A DNA stretch of 64,000 bases from the NCBI GenBank assembly GCA_900466875.1, contig UBNQ01000025.1:248001-312000 (forward strand). The letters are read 5' to 3'. Origin of the DNA: Hyphomicrobiales bacterium. GTDB taxonomy: Bacteria; Pseudomonadota; Alphaproteobacteria; Rhizobiales; Rhizobiaceae. Position numbers and translations under genes: made by a program. Shown here piece by piece: positions 35,843 through 44,528 of this stretch (position 1 is the first letter of the stretch; every line of letters begins with the position of its first letter). The notes under the pieces were generated by a model, which was not told the DNA's origin, did no database searches, and saw nothing but the letters and a program-made list of their open reading frames with translations.

Positions 35843-35880
35843 ATCACCAATGATCGAAGCCTACTCACTGTGCAACTCGA

Positions 35881-35896
35881 TGGAACATATATTCCA
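35881..35896. promoter_or_regulatory. Near-perfect palindrome upstream of the DUF1127 gene
   Basis: TGGAACATATATTCCA is a 16-bp palindrome with one central mismatched pair, 40 bases before the ATG. It sits where a promoter or operator would be expected. Confidence 0.35.
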
Positions 35897-35935
35897 AGCA
35901 TACCGAGTGACACATCAAAGCGAAGGATGAAATCG

Positions 35936-36109
35936 ATGGCAAACTCTATGTTCCGCAACGCGATGAACCGTATGGTCCAGGCCCGCGAAAAGCAGGTTGC
36001 CCGCTACGTCAACGGTGCCCTCATGAGCCTCGACAACGAGACGCTGAAGAACCTTGGCACAAGCCGCGAAGAGCTTCGCCGCAAGGGCGCGACACCCTGC
36101 TTCTTCTGA
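35936..36109 (+). CDS. DUF1127 small arginine-rich protein
   Basis: A 57-residue basic protein, MANSMFRNAMNRMVQAREKQ onward, containing LMSLDNETLKNLGTSREELR, the core pattern of DUF1127 (YjiS-like). In rhizobia and Rhodobacter such tiny proteins are abundant; some bind RNA and affect RNA turnover and phosphate or stress metabolism. GAAGG nine bases upstream selects the ATG at 35936 over the nearby ATG at 35927. The gene is monocistronic and followed by a structured 3' region with a terminator, described separately. Two inverted repeats lie upstream. Confidence 0.85.
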   Translation: MANSMFRNAMNRMVQAREKQVARYVNGALMSLDNETLKNLGTSREELRRKGATPCFF

Positions 36110-36111
36110 TC

Positions 36112-36236
36112 TGCGTATCCCGCAGGAGCAGATAGGCTCGACCAAAGATAAAAGCCCGCTTGAGCAAATCCTCCCTCATGCTCGCAGGCATCCAGGCTGA
36201 AAAGCCTGCACAGGCGGCGCGAAAGCGCCGCCTTTT
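36112..36236 (+). ncRNA. Candidate cuckoo/CcsR-type sRNA in the DUF1127 3' UTR
   Basis: Downstream of the DUF1127 stop come CTGCG-TATCC-CGCAG, then GAGCA (36162-36166) and TGCTC (36179-36183) closing a 12-base loop AATCCTCCCTCA. CAGGCT-GAAA-AGCCTG and a terminator GGCGGCGC-GAAA-GCGCCGCC-TTTT follow. The loop presents CCTCCCTC, an anti-Shine-Dalgarno-like motif. In Rhodobacter the CcsR RNAs have such loops and are processed from the 3' side of a DUF1127 mRNA, and related cuckoo RNAs are predicted in rhizobia. The structure and motif are seen; processing into an sRNA is inferred. Confidence 0.55.
36213..36236 (+). terminator. Terminator after the DUF1127 gene / candidate sRNA
   Basis: GGCGGCGC-GAAA-GCGCCGCC, an 8-bp stem closed by a GNRA loop, followed by TTTTGATTT. 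It is a strong intrinsic terminator on the plus strand. Confidence 0.9.
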
Positions 36237-36293
36237 GATTTCCGGTTATCATCAATTGCGGGTATGCGCGCAGCGCAATTCAGGTTTCCGCTA

Positions 36294-37172
36294 TCACCGA
36301 TTGGTGAAATGCATCGTCACCCAGCCATTTCTCCAGATCGTGGAAAGGTGCCGCATGCCGGCGCCCTTATAGGCGGCAATGACCTTCCAGCGCTGCGCCG
36401 CCAGAATGCCTGACAAAATGACCGATCCGCCGGGCGCCAGATGATGGCCGAGCTCGGGCGCCATCTTCATCAACGGGCGCGCCAGAATATTGGCGATGAT
36501 GAGGTCGAAAGGACCATCCTCGCGAAAGGCTGGCGAATGAAACCCCGGTGCAGTCTCCACCCTTATTCCCGATGCGATCCCGTTGCGCCGCACATTTTCC
36601 CGCGCCACCCGAACTGCGACAGGATCTATATCCGTCGCAAGAACCGGGATCTTTCTGACTTTCCGCACGGCGATTGCCAGCACGCCGCTACCTGTTCCCA
36701 GATCGAGCGCATTTTTGACCGGTCTGGCACGCAGGACCTTATCGATCACCTCCAGGCAACCGGCCGTCGTGCCGTGATGCCCCGTACCGAATGCCTGGCC
36801 TGCATCGATCTCGATCGCCACATCGTTTTCGCGAACCTTGTCGCGATCATGCGAGCCGTGCACGATGAAGCGGCCGGCACGAACCGGCTTCAGCCCCTCC
36901 AGCGATTTGGCGATCCAGTCGACATCGGGAATGATTTCGCGGGCAATGGCGAGATCAGGAAACGGCTCGGCCAGCGCGGCTTCAACCCGCTCGCGAACCA
37001 TCTCTTCCTCATCGGCCATCATATAGACCGAGGCTTCCCAGATATCGCGCTTCTCGTCCACCTCTGTGGTGGCGATCGCGAAATCTTCTTCACCGAAGAC
37101 ATCCGATAGGAGGTCGAGAACTTCGCCTGCCGTTACTTCGTTGACTGTCACGTAGAGGCGGATCTCGCTCAC
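36294..37172 (-). CDS. prmA: Ribosomal protein L11 methyltransferase
   Basis: Trimethylates ribosomal protein L11. The 292-residue product has an N-terminal substrate domain, the PrmA signature AFGTGHHGTT at about 127-136, the SAM-binding DLGTGSGVLAIA at 157-168, and the catalytic-site segment DLIIANILARPL. The start is a GTG at 37172 (VSEIRLYVTVNE), after GAGAGA and matching rhizobial PrmA; the frame extending to 37229 is not typical. It lies 87 bases after the SCO gene on the same strand. Confidence 0.94.
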   Translation of the reverse strand: MSEIRLYVTVNEVTAGEVLDLLSDVFGEEDFAIATTEVDEKRDIWEASVYMMADEEEMVRERVEAALAEPFPDLAIAREIIPDVDWIAKSLEGLKPVRAGRFIVHGSHDRDKVRENDVAIEIDAGQAFGTGHHGTTAGCLEVIDKVLRARPVKNALDLGTGSGVLAIAVRKVRKIPVLATDIDPVAVRVARENVRRNGIASGIRVETAPGFHSPAFREDGPFDLIIANILARPLMKMAPELGHHLAPGGSVILSGILAAQRWKVIAAYKGAGMRHLSTIWRNGWVTMHFTNR

Positions 37173-37259
37173 GGTCTTCTCTCTCAGCTGATTGTTGCGC
37201 AGACCATTGCCACAGAAGCCGTGCGCCATTCAACCGGCAAGGCACTCAAACGCCGCCAA

Positions 37260-37859
37260 TCAGCCCTTGATCAGGTTTGCGAGCTTCTTCTCGGCCGCTT
37301 CGGCATTTTCGCCATAGGCAATCGTGCCCGCAAACCGGCCGCTTTGATCCAGCAGGAAAACCGAGGCCGTGTGATCCATCGTATAGTCGCCATTGGGATC
37401 GGCTTCATCGACCGGCACTTTCTTGGCGTAGACCTTATAGCCCTTGACCATGGAAAGAACGTCGGCAGGCGGTCCTGAAATGCCCTTGATGCGATCCGTG
37501 ACATTGGAAATGTAAAGGCCGAGAAGCTCGGGCGTGTCCCGCTCCGGATCGACGCTGACGAAATAGCCATTCAATTTCGTGCCGTCCGGGTCCACCTTGT
37601 GCATCCACCCGTTCAGCTCGAACAAGGTTGTCGGACAAACCTCCGGACAATGGGTAAAGCCGAAAAACAGGGCAGTTGGTTTTTCCCGGAAAGCCTGTTC
37701 GGTAATCGGTTTGCCGTCCTGGGCAACCAGACGGAACGGCACGCCGAACGGGCCTTCCGCCAGATCCTGCTTTTGCCGTGTTACCTCGAGCGTCAGCCAA
37801 ACAAGAACGCCGGCAAGAGCAAAGACGGCAATCCAAAGGGCGATCCGGAGGCTTTTCAT
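37260..37859 (-). CDS. SCO1/SenC family copper chaperone protein
   Basis: A thioredoxin-like, membrane-anchored protein that supplies copper or reducing power for assembly of the CuA site of cytochrome oxidase. The 199-residue product has one N-terminal membrane helix (about 5-24), the copper-binding CPEVC at 71-75 in FFGFTHCPEVCPTTLFELNG, and the third ligand His163 in YTMDHTASVFLLD. No cytochrome oxidase genes are nearby. A 52-residue membrane protein gene lies just upstream on the same strand. Confidence 0.92.
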   Translation of the reverse strand: MKSLRIALWIAVFALAGVLVWLTLEVTRQKQDLAEGPFGVPFRLVAQDGKPITEQAFREKPTALFFGFTHCPEVCPTTLFELNGWMHKVDPDGTKLNGYFVSVDPERDTPELLGLYISNVTDRIKGISGPPADVLSMVKGYKVYAKKVPVDEADPNGDYTMDHTASVFLLDQSGRFAGTIAYGENAEAAEKKLANLIKG

Positions 37860-37957
37860 TGGTCAGTCTCTATTCTGGAAATCGATACCGAAGGGATAGA
37901 CCCAACAAGTCAGCGACGCAATTCAACATCCCGTCGCCAAACAGGCCGCTCAAAAGA

Positions 37958-38116
37958 TCAAAAACACCAGGACAACGCCGTCTCTCCTGCTGCAAGTAGA
38001 ATGGAAGAGCCATATTTGATCCAGCCCAGAAATCCGGCCAGCGACAACGCGAGCAGAGCCAGCCCGAAAACGAGCGCCGCAGGCAGAGCGAACTGATGGT
38101 CGGGGCTGAATTGCAT
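37958..38116 (-). CDS. Small predicted membrane protein (52 aa)
   Basis: The frame encodes 52 residues, MQFSPDHQFALPAALVFGLA onward, ending ETALSWCF. One clear membrane helix (about 10-31) and a second shorter hydrophobic stretch (about 35-45) are visible. No strong ribosome binding site is seen. The frame is open between the SCO gene (start 37859) and cheW (start 38303) and has a non-random, protein-like composition. I recognise no family. It could be a small respiratory or membrane accessory protein given its position before the SCO gene, but that is speculation. Confidence 0.5.
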   Translation of the reverse strand: MQFSPDHQFALPAALVFGLALLALSLAGFLGWIKYGSSILLAAGETALSWCF

Positions 38117-38302
38117 GTTCGTGTTCTATACGAGTTGTATCGGCCTGAACAGATCGCCTGCTGCCCGATGTCGCAGACCAAAACAATCAGGACCGGTCCA
38201 GGGATTCACTGGTTTTTCACTTATGCACGGCAAAGATCATCCCAACATGATTCCTGAAGCCCTCATCGTCCGGGCCTCTCAGCCAAACGGAAGAGTTCTG
38301 AT

Positions 38303-38770
38303 ATGAGCAATGCGATAAAGCAGTCCGGCGCCTATCTCGAGATCGTCTCGTTTCATCTGGGCGACCAGGAATTCTGCATCGACATCATGGCGATCCGCGA
38401 AATCCGCGGCTGGGCACCGGTCACGCCGATGCCGCATACGCCGCCCTACGTTCTCGGCCTCATCAACCTGCGCGGCGCCGTTATCCCGGTTATCGACATG
38501 GCCTGCCGTCTCGGCATGAAGATGACGGAGCCATCCGAGCGCTCGGCCATCATCGTCACAGACATCCGCGGCAAGCTGGTCGGCCTTCTGGTGGAACAGG
38601 TCTCCGACATGATGACGATCAAGAGTGAAGACCTGCAGCCGGCACCGGAAATCATTCCCGAGGCACAGCGTGATTTCTGCCGCGGCATCGTGGCGCTCGA
38701 AAAGACCATGGTCTGCTTCCTCAACCTCGACACAGTCATCGCCGACGAACTTTCCCGCGAAGCCGCCTAG
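38303..38770 (+). CDS. cheW: CheW chemotaxis coupling protein
   Basis: Couples chemoreceptors to the histidine kinase CheA. The 155-residue product is a single CheW domain: LEIVSFHLGDQEFCIDIMAI at the start, IREIRGWAPVTPMPHTPPYV, then the receptor/kinase-binding LGLINLRGAVIPVIDMACRL and LLVEQVSDMM. It stands alone, outside any chemotaxis operon, which suggests an extra CheW serving a receptor or a second pathway. GGAAGAG precedes the ATG. A terminator follows at 38799. Confidence 0.95.
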   Translation: MSNAIKQSGAYLEIVSFHLGDQEFCIDIMAIREIRGWAPVTPMPHTPPYVLGLINLRGAVIPVIDMACRLGMKMTEPSERSAIIVTDIRGKLVGLLVEQVSDMMTIKSEDLQPAPEIIPEAQRDFCRGIVALEKTMVCFLNLDTVIADELSREAA

Positions 38771-38798
38771 GCGCCGGCAACGTTTGAGAAATTCCAAG

Positions 38799-38830
38799 AC
38801 GCCCGGTGTGACCTCACGCCGGGCGTTTTC
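38799..38830 (+). terminator. Terminator after cheW
   Basis: ACGCCCGG pairs with CCGGGCGT around a 12-base loop, followed by TTTTC. It lies 30 bases past the cheW stop codon. Confidence 0.75.
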
Positions 38831-39035
38831 GTTTGTCAAAGTGTCATCCTCACCAAACAGTGTCGCACGCATATGTGATGGAACAATAAGCCATTGCAAA
38901 ATAAAGATTTTTTATGAAACCTTCTTGGACGATAGGCGGTTTAGTCCCTGTCAACTCAGACACGATGCAACGAAAGAACGCTCCCGATACCGTTATTTCG
39001 TCGCGTGAAAGAAAACGACGACAAGGAGAATTTCG

Positions 39036-39365
39036 ATGAAAAAAGCTATTGCACTCGCAGCACTGATTTCCGCTTCCGCATTCGCAGCCGGCGCATCTGC
39101 CCAGACGATGGACACGCAGATGCCCGCCGCATCGACTTCAGGTGTGACTGTGGTCAACGTGACCAACGACCCGAGCTCCGGCAATGGCAGTCGCCTGCCG
39201 CAGTCTGTCAGCAATCCCAGCCCGGACGTGATCCAGAATGCTCAGGCCGAGCTTCAGTCCGATCCGGCCCTGGTTGATGCACTGGCAAGCCAAAATGTCG
39301 AGCTTTCCAACGTGATCGCCATCCAGACGGCCGCAAATGGCGGCAAGGTCGTATACATCCGTTAA
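39036..39365 (+). CDS. Secreted small protein of unknown function
   Basis: A 109-residue precursor with a classic signal peptide (MKKAIALAALISASAFAAGA, cleavage after GASAQ at about 24). The mature part is polar (TSGVTVVNVTNDPSSGNGSR, SNPSPDVIQNAQAELQSDPA) and closes with VIAIQTAANGGKVVYIR. AAGGAG lies seven bases before the ATG. No cysteine, metal or enzyme motif is seen and I recognise no family. It probably resides in the periplasm or outside the cell. It is monocistronic and shares a strong bidirectional terminator with the convergent creA. Confidence 0.75.
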   Translation: MKKAIALAALISASAFAAGASAQTMDTQMPAASTSGVTVVNVTNDPSSGNGSRLPQSVSNPSPDVIQNAQAELQSDPALVDALASQNVELSNVIAIQTAANGGKVVYIR

Positions 39366-39382
39366 AGGCAGTGATGCCGAAC

Positions 39383-39418
39383 AAAAAAGCCGGGCGCGCA
39401 CTGCGCGCCCGGCTTTTT
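39383..39418. terminator. Strong bidirectional terminator between the secreted protein gene and creA
   Basis: GCCGGGCGCGC-ACT-GCGCGCCCGGC is flanked by AAAAAA on the left and TTTTT on the right. An 11-bp GC stem with tails on both strands serves both convergent genes. Confidence 0.92.
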
Positions 39419-39439
39419 CATGTCGTCGACTATACTATT

Positions 39440-39949
39440 TCAGGGCGCCGGCTTACCCTTCGTCCAGGTGACCTGCTGGCCGTAAAGCGGAACCGTGGAA
39501 ATCGCCATCTTGGCCGAGCCTTCCACGACCTGGCGTGAATGAGCGAGATAGACCAGCGTATCATTGGTCTTGTCATAGATCCGCTTGACCAGCAGATCCT
39601 TCCAGATCAGCGACCGCCCCTGCCGAAACACCTCTTCGCCTCCCTTGCCGAGTTCGATGTCACCGATTTCGATGGGACCCGTCTGACGGCAGGCGATGGA
39701 ATTGTTGGACGGATCTTCGAACCAGTTGCCGTTTCTCAGCCGGTCGATGACACTGCGATCGAAGTAGGTGACGTGACAGGTGACGCCCTTCACCTGCGGA
39801 TCAGGCACGGCCTCGACGATGATGTCGTTGCCGATCCAGTCCACACCGACCTTGCCGACCACCTCGGCTATAGCCGGCGCGGCCGCGAGCCCGGTCAGAA
39901 CTGCAGCAGCAGAGACGAATGAAACAACACGACGGTTCAGGCGGGGCAT
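39440..39949 (-). CDS. creA: CreA family periplasmic protein
   Basis: A 169-residue precursor with a signal peptide (to about 28, APAIA). The CreA domain contains VGKVGVDWIGNDIIVEAVPD, GVTCHVTYFDRSVIDRL, DPSNNSIACRQTGPI and RSLIWKDLLVKRIYD. Two cysteines in the mature chain may form a disulfide. The family is widespread and its function unknown, despite a name taken from its E. coli locus. It is transcribed away from the exonuclease gene's stop, 75 bases upstream on the same strand. Confidence 0.88.
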   Translation of the reverse strand: MPRLNRRVVSFVSAAAVLTGLAAAPAIAEVVGKVGVDWIGNDIIVEAVPDPQVKGVTCHVTYFDRSVIDRLRNGNWFEDPSNNSIACRQTGPIEIGDIELGKGGEEVFRQGRSLIWKDLLVKRIYDKTNDTLVYLAHSRQVVEGSAKMAISTVPLYGQQVTWTKGKPAP

Positions 39950-40024
39950 GGGGCAAATCTCCGGTCAACGATGCGTGATCAGAGATAAGGTGCCGCCCGC
40001 AGCTTGCAAGGCGCACCGGCGCGG

Positions 40025-40657
40025 TTAACGACCAATCGCAATGGCAGTCTGTTTTCGCAGGGTACATGCATCGTATCCGCCGGAAAAAAGACGGCCGGCC
40101 TTCATGCCGATCGCCGATGGAATGTGGCGGATTTCAGCGACATTTAACGCGCGCGCAATCGCAATCGAGGCCTCCGCACAGACGGCAGCATCCTCGGCTG
40201 CATTGTGATGCAGAAAACTGAGGCCCAGATGTTGTGCCAGGATATTGAGCTTGTGCGAAATCAGATGCGGCCACACCTTCTGCGCCATCTTGACGCTGCA
40301 TAGGTAGGAAAGCTCGGGATAGGACTGACGGTATTGGTCGAGACAGGCCCGCCAGACGCTGAAATCGAATGCCGCGTTGTGCGCAATCATCGTTGCACCG
40401 GCAAAGTCGTCGGCAAATTCATCCATCACCTCGGGAAATTCGCCGGCTTCTTCGACCTGTTCCGGGCGAATGCCATGGATGGCGATGTTGAAGGATGAAA
40501 ACCGCATATCCTTCGGCCGGATCAGACGTTCCTCGACGCGGACCACCTTGCCGTTCTCGATCCAGGCAAGTCCGACCGAACAGGCGCTTCCGCGTTGTTC
40601 GTTGGCGGTTTCGAAATCGATGGCGATGGTCTTCAAGGTGAAATCCCGTTTTAGCAT
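40025..40657 (-). CDS. DnaQ-like 3'-5' exonuclease (DEDDh)
   Basis: A 210-residue exonuclease-fold protein related to the DNA polymerase III epsilon subunit. Metal ligands are visible: Asp14 and Glu16 in TIAIDFETAN, the ExoII motif MIAHNAAFDFSVW, and the final LHHNAAEDAAVCAE with its histidine and aspartate. No clamp-binding peptide or long C-terminal domain like that of true epsilon is seen, so it is probably a separate repair or RNA-processing exonuclease. The start at 40657 (MLKRDFTLKTIAID) is chosen; the frame upstream to 40957 lacks family character. Confidence 0.85.
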   Translation of the reverse strand: MLKRDFTLKTIAIDFETANEQRGSACSVGLAWIENGKVVRVEERLIRPKDMRFSSFNIAIHGIRPEQVEEAGEFPEVMDEFADDFAGATMIAHNAAFDFSVWRACLDQYRQSYPELSYLCSVKMAQKVWPHLISHKLNILAQHLGLSFLHHNAAEDAAVCAEASIAIARALNVAEIRHIPSAIGMKAGRLFSGGYDACTLRKQTAIAIGR

Positions 40658-40911
40658 GCGCCCTGCTTTTATGCCGGGCGGAATGATTCGGCAAAGAGCC
40701 GCGGACGCGGCCGCTTGACCTGTTTCGGCTTTCATGGCCAAATCCGTGTCATGAACAGCTTTATCGCCCTTACCCATGTGACCGTGACCATTCGCCCTGC
40801 AGGGCGTGTGGCGGGTTTGGCGCGTTAGCCGGACATCCGTCCACCACCCTGCCCATGATGGCAGGGTCGGATATCGTTCCGCTCTGCTTCGGCAAAACCT
40901 GAGAGAGCGAC

Positions 40912-41451
40912 ATGAACAATCCGGAAAATCCTCAACCGCTGGCAAAAGACGCGGCATGGCCCGAAGGCCTTGTCATCCGTGCGCGAAGGCCGTCCGACGC
41001 CGAAGGCATCGTCACGCTGCATAACATGCCGGGATACCGGTACGGGACCTTGCGCACGCCGCACCACACACCGGACGAAATTCGCAAGGGTATCGAAATC
41101 CAGCCGGCCAATATGACCGGGCTCATCGCCCTCCTCGACGGCAAGATCGTCGGCGATGCAGGACTGACGCGCCTGGCCAATCGCCGCGTCCATGTGGGCA
41201 GTATCGGCATGGGTGTGCACGATGCCTATGTCGGCAAGGGCATCGGCAAGGCGCTGATCGGAGAAGTTCTCGCTCTTGCCGACAACTGGTTCAACCTGCG
41301 CCGCATCGAATTGACGGTTTACACCGACAACGAGCCTGCCATCCGGCTGTACGAACGCCATGGCTTCGTCACGGAAGGCCGCATGAAGGAGTTCGCCTTC
41401 CGTGACGGAAGCTATGTCGACGCCTATTCCATGGCACGGCTGAGAGGCTGA
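40912..41451 (+). CDS. GNAT family N-acetyltransferase
   Basis: A 179-residue acetyltransferase. After a hydrophilic N-terminus, VIRARRPSDAEGIVTLHNMP opens the fold. The acetyl-CoA loop is SIGMGVHDAYVGKGIGKALI, and the end is marked by VYTDNEPAIRLYERHGFVTE and GRMKEFAFRDGSYVDAYSMA. It resembles amino-acid or aminoglycoside-type GNATs, but the substrate cannot be read from sequence. It ends three bases before the convergent ligA stop, with no terminator between. Confidence 0.86.
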   Translation: MNNPENPQPLAKDAAWPEGLVIRARRPSDAEGIVTLHNMPGYRYGTLRTPHHTPDEIRKGIEIQPANMTGLIALLDGKIVGDAGLTRLANRRVHVGSIGMGVHDAYVGKGIGKALIGEVLALADNWFNLRRIELTVYTDNEPAIRLYERHGFVTEGRMKEFAFRDGSYVDAYSMARLRG

Positions 41452-41454
41452 GCT

Positions 41455-43755
<2,301 letters not shown>

Positions 43756-43925
43756 GTACAATCGCCTTGGATTGGAAGAAGCGCGACGGGCGATGGCGCG
43801 GAAAACTCACGAACATGTTGGGGAAACAGGCCGGCTTGTGTAGGGCCACCGGCTGGACGCAAGGCCCTGCCACCCCGTAATACCTGCCTACGACTTTCAG
43901 GTTAAAATCGTAACACAGGCGGGAC
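43756..43925. other. Rest of the ligA / cytochrome b561 intergenic region
   Basis: 170 bases without a convincing gene or terminator. Together with the RIME it makes up the ~305-base divergent region that must hold both promoters. Confidence 0.4.
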
Positions 43926-44504
43926 ATGATGAGGATGGCGCATGGCTTGCGGGACAACGGACTGCGCTACGGTCGTGTCACCCGTATCTTCCATTGGAGC
44001 ATGGCCGCGATCCTGCTGTGGCAATTCTCCGGCATCGTCATCAACCGGCTCTTCGGCCGCTCGGCCCTTACCGATCTGCTGAACAGCACGCATGGGGAAC
44101 TGGGTGCGACTATCCTTCTGCTTGCGGCATTGCGCGCCCTCTGGGGCTTCTACAATCTCAAGAACCGGCCGAAGCATGAAAACGGCTTGCTGGGCATCGC
44201 TGCCCGCCTCGGCCATATCTGCCTCTACGCCCTGATGCTCTTCATCCCCGCCATCGCATTCCTGCGTGCCTTCGGTTCCGAATGGGGGCTTGCCCTCTTC
44301 GGCATCCAGATCGTATCGCAAGGCACTGAAAACATCGGATGGATGGTGGCGCCCGCCAACCTTCTTCATGGCGTATTCGCCTGGACGCTGCTTGCGATGA
44401 TCGCCGGACACATCACAATGGCACTGATCCACCGTTTCGTCTGGAAGGACGACGTCATCAATCGCATGGCTGGCAAGATACGCGACCTTCAGCCGGCGGA
44501 ATAA
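43926..44504 (+). CDS. Cytochrome b561 (di-heme, CybB-like)
   Basis: A 192-residue membrane protein with four or five helices of the bacterial cytochrome b561 / Ni-Fe hydrogenase b-type group. Heme-binding histidines are likely in VTRIFHWSMA, TAARLGHICLYALML-type helices, NLLHGVFAW and GHITMALIHR. Members shuttle electrons from ubiquinol or superoxide at the membrane. Closely spaced starts (43926, 43929, 43935) cannot be resolved; 43926 has GGCGGG upstream. It is the only plus-strand gene between recN and ligA and interrupts what is otherwise a minus-strand run. Confidence 0.88.
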   Translation: MMRMAHGLRDNGLRYGRVTRIFHWSMAAILLWQFSGIVINRLFGRSALTDLLNSTHGELGATILLLAALRALWGFYNLKNRPKHENGLLGIAARLGHICLYALMLFIPAIAFLRAFGSEWGLALFGIQIVSQGTENIGWMVAPANLLHGVFAWTLLAMIAGHITMALIHRFVWKDDVINRMAGKIRDLQPAE

Positions 44505-44528
44505 CCGCAGAACGGCCAGAGAGCCGGA

